DNA of 25,665 bases. Source: a virus. The notes under the pieces were generated by a model, which saw only the letters and a program-made list of their open reading frames with translations, was not told where the DNA came from and ran no database searches. Numbering within the stretch: position 1 is the first letter of the stretch; each line of letters begins with the position of its first letter. The stretch lies in IMG/VR virus record IMGVR_UViG_3300042091_002124, positions 1 to 25,665 of that record; one strand, given 5' to 3'. The position numbers were made by a program, and so were the translations under genes. Below, piece by piece: positions 21,321 through 25,665 of this stretch.

Positions 21321-22258
21321 CCAATTCGGGTAACGATTCGTCCAATCCTGATACTTCGCACAATACCGGCACCGCAGGTAAGGGCAGTGACGGCTCCCCT
21401 CAACATATCAGGAACCTTGCTATGCCCTTCACGAAAGGGCAGATGATCACGGAAGCAGACGGGAGCCTTCTGATCAAAGATGTGCCGATGCTTGCGGAAG
21501 GCGTCTGGACCGACAGTGCAGTGGGAACGCCGCTTAACTACATTCCTAAAACCCTCGAAGAATATGCCGGAAACTGGCTTGACAATTCCGGCTGGAACCG
21601 CCATACCGGAGGACAACCCCGGCCCTCGACTGATAAGGTGGGCGAGGCGGTCAACCCTCATTTTGGGCAGTTCATCGGAAAAGACGGCCAGCCCCATCAG
21701 GGAATCCTTTCTGATGTTCGGATATGGCCGTGGACGCAAAACCAGCGCGATATGCAGGAAATGGTGCGCCACGGTCTGATCAATTTTGTCAGTGTAGAGC
21801 ACGGCGGGGATGAACGGTACAACGCCACGACACGCCAGATGGAAGCCTCCACCCTCGCCTTTACCGGCTTTGCCTTCGTGAACAAGGGTGCCTGCAAACT
21901 ATGCAGGCTGAATGAGCAGGCGGCGCCAGATGAAAAAATTACCCCTCCACCGAAGGAGCAGGACACCATGGACACCAAAGAGCTTGAAGACAAGATCACT
22001 TCCCTCTCAAAAGAACTTGAAGCGATCAAAGCACAGAAACCCGCCGAAATCAAGGCGGATATCCCCAAAGAACTCGCAGAACTCCCCGCGCTTATCAAGG
22101 AACTTTCAGCGAAGAATACCGCTCTTGAAGCCCAGGTTAAGGAACTTGCGTCCAGGCCGGACCGGAAAACGGGGAATGACAACCGGGAACTTGACGCCGG
22201 AAAAGTAGAAACATCCGTTGTTTTCGACAAAAACTCCCGTGTTATCCGGGGGGCATGA
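21317..22258 (+). CDS. Prohead protease fused to scaffold domain
   Basis: A 313-residue protein that should cut the scaffold and capsid precursors during head maturation. The N-terminal 35 residues are low-complexity. The protease domain (about 45-195) has NRHTGG (H96) and NFVSVEHGG (S159, H162), the His/Ser layout of herpes-type phage proteases of the DUF2213 kind. Residues 218-285 form a coiled coil (ELEDKITSLSKELEAIKAQK), the scaffold part. An in-frame ATG at 21968 behind AAGGAG could give the scaffold alone. The start at 21317 lies inside the palindrome and suggests a leaderless mRNA; an internal ATG at 21422 is the alternative. Confidence 0.82.
   Translation: MPNSGNDSSNPDTSHNTGTAGKGSDGSPQHIRNLAMPFTKGQMITEADGSLLIKDVPMLAEGVWTDSAVGTPLNYIPKTLEEYAGNWLDNSGWNRHTGGQPRPSTDKVGEAVNPHFGQFIGKDGQPHQGILSDVRIWPWTQNQRDMQEMVRHGLINFVSVEHGGDERYNATTRQMEASTLAFTGFAFVNKGACKLCRLNEQAAPDEKITPPPKEQDTMDTKELEDKITSLSKELEAIKAQKPAEIKADIPKELAELPALIKELSAKNTALEAQVKELASRPDRKTGNDNRELDAGKVETSVVFDKNSRVIRGA
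21968..22258 (+). CDS. Nested scaffold protein (internal start)
   Basis: The codon at 21968 is an in-frame ATG (residue 218 of the protease/scaffold protein) with AAGGAG nine bases upstream, a better ribosome site than most in this window. Translation from it would give a 96-residue coiled-coil protein equal to the C-terminal scaffold region, as Nu3 is made inside gene C of phage lambda. The start is inferred from sequence only. Confidence 0.45.
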   Translation: MDTKELEDKITSLSKELEAIKAQKPAEIKADIPKELAELPALIKELSAKNTALEAQVKELASRPDRKTGNDNRELDAGKVETSVVFDKNSRVIRGA

Positions 22259-22263
22259 TCTAA

Positions 22264-22683
22264 ATGACCGCAACTACCCCCGCGGCCTTCGATCCCAAAC
22301 CGCGATCCCTCAACTCGCAGGACTTCATTGCAGGTGCCCCTATTCTCGCCGGGCAGTCCGTGGCACTTAACGGCGTGGCAGACTGGACGGTCATTCCGAC
22401 GGTCAAGGGAACCACCACTCAACCCGTCGGCGTCGCCTTGTATTCTCAGCCTACCGTCGGGGCAAAGGTTTCCGTCGCTATTGTCAACAGTATTCTCAAA
22501 GTATGCGAGGCCAACGGAGCCGCGATCACGCAAGGTACTCAGGTGCAGGACAGCACCGTTCCAGGGTGTGTGCAAACGGCCGTAGCCGCTGCAGGCGCTT
22601 ACATGCTCGGTATCGCACTGTCAGGAATTCCCGCAAATGGAACGGGGTACGTGCTGGTTAACCCCAGTGCAAAATCCACCTGA
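22264..22683 (+). CDS. Capsid decoration-like protein (DUF2190 type)
   Basis: A 139-residue beta-rich protein between protease and major capsid gene. Repeated short motifs (DFIAGAPILAGQSVALN, VGVALYSQPTVGAKVSVAIV, GAAITQGTQVQDST, ML-GIALSGIPANGTGYVLV) fit the small beta-barrel of DUF2190 and related head decoration proteins, which stabilise expanded capsids. GGGGGG lies 12 bases upstream of the ATG. It could instead be a spike or fibre precursor, but the position makes decoration likely. Confidence 0.7.
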   Translation: MTATTPAAFDPKPRSLNSQDFIAGAPILAGQSVALNGVADWTVIPTVKGTTTQPVGVALYSQPTVGAKVSVAIVNSILKVCEANGAAITQGTQVQDSTVPGCVQTAVAAAGAYMLGIALSGIPANGTGYVLVNPSAKST

Positions 22684-22697
22684 AGGAGGCATGACAA

Positions 22698-23690
22698 ATG
22701 GCTATCGAATCCTACACCCACACCCGACGCCTCGCCGAATACCTCAAAATGTCAACCATGGGGCAGAGCGAGATCAAACAGCGTGCAGAGAAAGTGGTTC
22801 CCCGTGAACTGGCATACGTCAACCAGGACGGCAAAGTTCAAAATGCAAGGGAACTGCTGGTATCAGAAGGGCTTAACAACCTCGCCAATGTGCTGATCCC
22901 TACCGAGGTTTACGGCACCATCATTGAAGGTGCAGAACCGTACCGCTGTATGCGGAACGTCCTGCCTATCTTTGAGATGGGCGCGGAAATCCTCAAAGTC
23001 CCCTACGGTGAGACCGGCACTTACGCCCCGGTCGTGTCTGAAGGTTCCGAGATCCCGATCCAGGACCAGACCTATTCCGTGGCAACATTCACCGCCAAGA
23101 AATACGGTGTCCGGCCGCTCATCACCAATGAAATGGTGGCAGATGCCAAGTTCGGTGTCATTGCGGCTGAAATCAGGAAAGCAGGGTGGAGAATTGAGAA
23201 CGCCCTTAACCAGGCAGCACTCAACGCGATCCTGCTGAACGCTGGCAGCTCAACCCCCAACGCAGCCACCACGCCGCTGCCTATCCTCGGCCAGGGTATC
23301 GGTGCCGTGGCAAACCAGGGCTTCCACCCCACGGACATTATCTTCAACCCGGCCTGCTATGGTGCAGTGCTCGGTGCCTTTACGTCTGTGTTCACCAGCA
23401 CGGCAGACAAGATCGTCCAGACCGGACAGATCGGCAGCCTGCTTGGCTGTAACGTCAGCATCCTCGGTGTGCAGTACACCGGCGGGACATATAACTGGGG
23501 ATGGGGAACCACGGGCAACGTTGGCGGTATCATCCTTGACCGGAACTCCGCTGCCGGTATCGGCATGAGGGAGGATATTCAGGTCGAGCAGTACGCCGAT
23601 CCGATCCGCGATCTGGTAGGCCTCAAGGCCACCGCACGTTTCGACGCTGAAACCTTCCTGAATGCAGCCGCTGTGCGGTTCATCTACTGA
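22698..23690 (+). CDS. Major capsid protein (HK97 fold)
   Basis: A 330-residue protein with a strong ribosome site (AAGGAGG). The N-arm (about 1-60) contains a charged helix, followed by the spine and P-domain signals YGTIIEGAEPYRCMRNVLPI, LKVPYGETGTYAPVVSEGSE, a KKYGVRPLITNEMVADA segment and RIENALNQAALNAIL, and ending with GLKATARFDAETFLNAAAV. These are the usual features of phage HK97-type capsid proteins. Position after protease and decoration gene fits. The N-arm may be cleaved by the protease; no site can be named. Confidence 0.9.
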   Translation: MAIESYTHTRRLAEYLKMSTMGQSEIKQRAEKVVPRELAYVNQDGKVQNARELLVSEGLNNLANVLIPTEVYGTIIEGAEPYRCMRNVLPIFEMGAEILKVPYGETGTYAPVVSEGSEIPIQDQTYSVATFTAKKYGVRPLITNEMVADAKFGVIAAEIRKAGWRIENALNQAALNAILLNAGSSTPNAATTPLPILGQGIGAVANQGFHPTDIIFNPACYGAVLGAFTSVFTSTADKIVQTGQIGSLLGCNVSILGVQYTGGTYNWGWGTTGNVGGIILDRNSAAGIGMREDIQVEQYADPIRDLVGLKATARFDAETFLNAAAVRFIY

Positions 23691-23710
23691 GCAGGAGGCC
23701 TCATCTTCCC

Positions 23711-23959
23711 ATGCTGTGCTCGATGAACTCAGGCAAATACCTGACAAAAACATGGGAAGAGCAGCGGAAGCTCTGCGTTGACAATAAGGACAGCTTCACG
23801 CCGGGGCAGCAGACATATTATGAAGTCTATGGGACTGGCGTTTATGATGGTCTGGGACGGCAGTTAGATGCTAACCTTATCCTCGAAAACCAGCCGGTTG
23901 ACCCCTTAACTGCCCCGGTACTCATCGATCACCGGGATACAGATGAGGTGGGCGGATGA
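23711..23959 (+). CDS. Small hypothetical protein after the capsid gene
   Basis: An 82-residue acidic protein with GGAGG about 13 bases before the ATG at 23711, a long spacing; an ATG at 23723 is the alternative. WEEQRKLCVDNKDSFTPGQQ and a DEVGG end show no known motif. Its location between capsid and adaptor genes suggests a head protein. It overlaps the next gene by ATGA. Confidence 0.6.
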   Translation: MLCSMNSGKYLTKTWEEQRKLCVDNKDSFTPGQQTYYEVYGTGVYDGLGRQLDANLILENQPVDPLTAPVLIDHRDTDEVGG

Positions 23960-24345
23960 GTGGTCCCTACTGTAATTTATCCGATCTTCAAAGTCTGACG
24001 GGAATATCGACCAACCGGATTTCTGCCAATGACATGAACGTGATCATCACGCAGGCCAGCCGGGAGATTGACGCATATCTTACGCCCTATGATTATGCCG
24101 CCACAAACGACGGTGCAACCATATCCGCAGCATGTCTGAAACTTGCAGCCGCAGGTTGTGCTGAACGTGGCTGGCTGGATGGCTCACACCCCACTTCCCT
24201 TACGGTGGGGAACTTCAAAGGTCAGTTTGACCCGGACAAGGCTTCTGCCATGCTCCGTGCAGACGCATGGGAACTTTTGCGGCAGTTTGTTGAAAGCCAG
24301 ATCGTCCGGGTGAACATCCACACAAAACGGGTTTATACGGTGTGA
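23956..24345 (+). CDS. Head-tail connector (adaptor) protein
   Basis: A 129-residue protein starting 4 bases after GAGGTG. YCNLSDLQSLTG at the start, NVIITQASREIDAYLTPYDY (helix with conserved Asp) and a central ACLKLAAAGCAERG helix are the hallmarks of HK97 gp6/SPP1 gp15-like adaptors, which bind the portal ring and prepare the tail joint. The order portal... capsid, adaptor, stopper, neck and terminator is complete downstream of here. Confidence 0.75.
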   Translation: MSGPYCNLSDLQSLTGISTNRISANDMNVIITQASREIDAYLTPYDYAATNDGATISAACLKLAAAGCAERGWLDGSHPTSLTVGNFKGQFDPDKASAMLRADAWELLRQFVESQIVRVNIHTKRVYTV

Positions 24346-24347
24346 TT

Positions 24348-24557
24348 ATGGCAGCCTTTGACGAGCCGCAGACAGAAAGGGAACTGCTCCTGGACATACG
24401 CAAAGACGTTAAAGACCTGCTGAAATGCAAAAACGACCACGAAAACCGTATCCGTAAACTGGAGGGCATTCAGGCCACGATTTTGGGCGTTGGTGCGGCT
24501 CTTTCTGTCCTTATCACAACAGCAGGGTATTGGCTGCTTAACCGGGTGTTTCACTAA
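24348..24557 (+). CDS. XhlA/holin-like small membrane protein
   Basis: A 69-residue protein: an acidic coiled N-terminus (ERELLLDIRKDVKDLLKC) and one C-terminal membrane helix at about 45-65 (ATILGVGAALSVLITTAGYW). The layout is that of phage hemolysin XhlA and similar holin partners. The ATG at 24348 follows GGTGTGAT; a GTG at 24342 overlapping the adaptor stop is also possible. Being set between adaptor and stopper genes is unusual for a lysis gene, so a role in head-tail joining or membrane attachment cannot be excluded. The end overlaps the next start (TAATG). Confidence 0.65.
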   Translation: MAAFDEPQTERELLLDIRKDVKDLLKCKNDHENRIRKLEGIQATILGVGAALSVLITTAGYWLLNRVFH

Positions 24558-24871
24558 TGCTTGGCTATCTTGACGGCTGGCTTAACCAGCAGATTATCCA
24601 GGAACCTTTTGTTGCCTACAACCAGAACGGCGACAAGACATACGGAATTCCCGTTATGCTCGCCTGCCGTACTGAAGTGGGGATTAAGAAAATCACCAAT
24701 AAGGAAGGGCAGGAAGTCATCAGCACAGGCACCACGTACCTTGACCCTTCAACCCCGGTGGGCTACAATGACAGACTCACTATGCCTGACGGTTCACAGC
24801 CCCGGATAATGCGCTTGGATGATCAGCCAAACGGCGACGGTACTCCCGTCTATATCGCGGTGTATACCTGA
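24557..24871 (+). CDS. Head completion (stopper-like) protein
   Basis: A 104-residue beta-rich protein (PFVAYNQNGDKTYGIPVMLA, TGTTYLDPSTPVGYNDRLTM, GTPVYIAVYT). These match small head-completion/stopper proteins (SPP1 gp16-like) that seal the portal after packaging. The assignment rests on size, strand-rich sequence and position after the adaptor. It overlaps the next gene by one base (TGATG). Confidence 0.65.
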   Translation: MLGYLDGWLNQQIIQEPFVAYNQNGDKTYGIPVMLACRTEVGIKKITNKEGQEVISTGTTYLDPSTPVGYNDRLTMPDGSQPRIMRLDDQPNGDGTPVYIAVYT

Positions 24872-25242
24872 TGCCCGGAATTGCTGAACTTGAGGGATCT
24901 GCTGAAGTCCTGGAGCAGTTAGCCGTATTTACCGAAACCAAGCGCCAGCAGGTCGTTGCTCAACTAAAACTTGAGTGCGAGGATATTCTAAACGCAGCAA
25001 ACCAGCAGGTGCCCTGGGAAAGTACCCGGCTGATGCAATCCGGCAGGGTGCAGCCTGACCCGGACAACCCGGACGGTTTTACTATCGGCTATTACACGCC
25101 GTATGCAGCCAAGCAGCATGAGGACTTAACCCTGCATCACCCCAAGCCCGGAACCAAAGCCAAGTATCTTGAGGACCCGTCAAACGCAATGGCCCCTTTA
25201 ATCCCGCAGCATATTGTTGACGCGGTAGGAGGTATCCAGTGA
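24871..25242 (+). CDS. HK97 gp10-like neck/tail completion protein
   Basis: A 123-residue protein. An N-terminal helix (AEVLEQLAVFTETKRQQVVA), ECEDILNAANQQVPWESTRLMQSGRV and GYYTPYAAKQHEDLTLHHP are the conserved parts of HK97 gp10/minor capsid neck proteins (the 'VP.dTG.L..S......YA..qe' pattern). It should join head to tail. The end overlaps the next GTG start. Confidence 0.78.
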   Translation: MPGIAELEGSAEVLEQLAVFTETKRQQVVAQLKLECEDILNAANQQVPWESTRLMQSGRVQPDPDNPDGFTIGYYTPYAAKQHEDLTLHHPKPGTKAKYLEDPSNAMAPLIPQHIVDAVGGIQ

Positions 25243-25649
25243 CGACCGTTGCCCCCTCTAATGCAGAAACCGATATAGCCACTCAACTTCAAGCCCTCGG
25301 CTTCGGTACACTCGGCACCACTATTTTTGTCAATTACAGGCCGGAAAGTCCCGATGACCTGATCGCGGTTTTCGGGTATGCCGGTCAGGCACCAGACCGG
25401 AACCATGCCGGCGAGACGATTGATAACCCCAGCGTGCAGGTTTGGGTGCGTAATACGAGCAACGGCACTGCACGGCAGATTATTGAACAGATTTACCAGC
25501 AGATTGACGGCACTTTTAACACCTTTCTCTCAGGCACGAATTACCTTAGGATTACGGCGTTACAGTCTGCTTCCCCCATGGGGAAAGACGACAACAACCG
25601 CAGCGAGTACGTTGTCAATTTCACATGCAGTAAAATTCGGAGCTATTGA
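25239..25649 (+). CDS. Tail terminator protein
   Basis: A 136-residue protein starting at GTG (25239), fixed by a strong TAGGAGGT site and overlap with the preceding stop. IATQLQALGFGTLGTTIFVN and VQVWVRNTSNGTARQIIEQI fit phage tail terminators (minor capsid/'Phage_tail_terminator' kind), which cap the tail tube and join it to the neck. The position directly before the first tail-tube gene is the usual one. Confidence 0.75.
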   Translation: MTTVAPSNAETDIATQLQALGFGTLGTTIFVNYRPESPDDLIAVFGYAGQAPDRNHAGETIDNPSVQVWVRNTSNGTARQIIEQIYQQIDGTFNTFLSGTNYLRITALQSASPMGKDDNNRSEYVVNFTCSKIRSY

Positions 25650-25654
25650 TTACC

Positions 25655-25665
25655 ATGACTTCACA
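25655..25665 (+). CDS. Start of the next tail gene (partial)
   Basis: An ATG at 25655, six bases after the tail terminator stop, opens MTS and runs off the window. By position it should be the tail tube or sheath protein, which would tell a long non-contractile from a contractile tail; the sequence here is too short to say. Confidence 0.4.

Larger units (their letters stand above)
1..25665. mobile_element. Integrated tailed provirus of an archaeon (partial)
   Basis: Gene content runs from integrase through repressor, early operon, terminase, portal, protease, capsid and head-tail connectors to the tail terminator, the standard order of a tailed virus. Neither end of the element is in the window: the integrase is cut at the left and the tail module at the right. 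Two AT-rich minus-strand-led islands interrupt a GC-richer backbone. TATA-type promoters, leaderless starts and GGTG-type ribosome sites indicate an archaeal host. Whether it is an intact provirus, a decayed one or a free virus cannot be judged from this piece. Confidence 0.85.

Noticed and set aside
21697-22575. Minus-strand open frame of 292 codons opposite protease and decoration genes
   Set aside because: Serine/glycine/arginine-rich composition typical of an antisense shadow; the plus strand codes for identifiable head proteins.
1-25665. CRISPR array, tRNA or rRNA genes
   Set aside because: No regularly spaced repeats of 24-37 bases, no recognisable cloverleaf and no rRNA-like segment was seen.
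1-25665. Attachment sites (attL/attR) of the provirus
   Set aside because: Neither end of the element is in the window, so no matching core repeat can be defined.

Overview
The window looks like most of an integrated, head-tailed (Caudoviricetes-type) provirus of an archaeon, most likely a methanogen of the Methanomicrobiales. Supporting signs are: (i) a tyrosine recombinase that ends in a zinc ribbon; (ii) archaeal TATA boxes about 25-29 bases before start codons, with several apparently leaderless genes; (iii) ribosome sites of the GGAGGTGATC type (GAGGTG, AGGTG, GTGATC); (iv) a ribbon-helix-helix regulator; and (v) a complete HK97-type packaging, capsid and head-tail set. The host assignment is inference, because no chromosomal marker gene is present.

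Layout. 1-716: the C-terminal part of the integrase. 721-1384: a ribbon-helix-helix repressor on the minus strand, facing away from a plus-strand early operon across a compact divergent control region. 1385-5056: a tightly overlapping early operon of small proteins, including Cys-rich proteins, an excisionase-like HTH protein, a MazG-like protein, a DUF1064 nuclease and a phage Dam methylase. 5057-10487: AT-rich accessory island 1 on the minus strand, with a DUF4062 protein and a 1330-residue type IIG restriction-modification enzyme. 10513-16680: late operon A, with small proteins, a ParB-like protein overlapping an ABC-ATPase/GNAT fusion (a possible Mom-like DNA-modification pair), HTH terminase small subunit, terminase large subunit, portal and three small genes. 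16681-21302: AT-rich accessory island 2, with membrane and zinc-ribbon proteins: a membrane-anchored cyclophilin, a small zinc-ribbon protein and a membrane-anchored Mrr-family nuclease. 21317-25665: late operon B, with protease/scaffold (and a probable nested scaffold start), decoration protein, major capsid protein, adaptor, holin-like protein, stopper, neck protein, tail terminator and the first codons of the next tail gene.

The strongest unexplained signal is an 18-bp palindrome, GCATAC-N6-GTATGC. It lies at the first gene of both late operons, directly downstream of each island; the two copies agree at 17 of 18 positions when one is reversed. A weaker copy (15 of 18) lies at the first gene of the early operon. 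In all three places it sits between a TATA box and the start codon, so it is probably the operator or activator site of a virus-wide regulon that restarts viral transcription after each cargo island. Islands 1 and 2 carry nucleases and membrane proteins that look like anti-virus or superinfection-control cargo. No genome-replication gene, tRNA, rRNA, CRISPR array or insertion sequence is seen.
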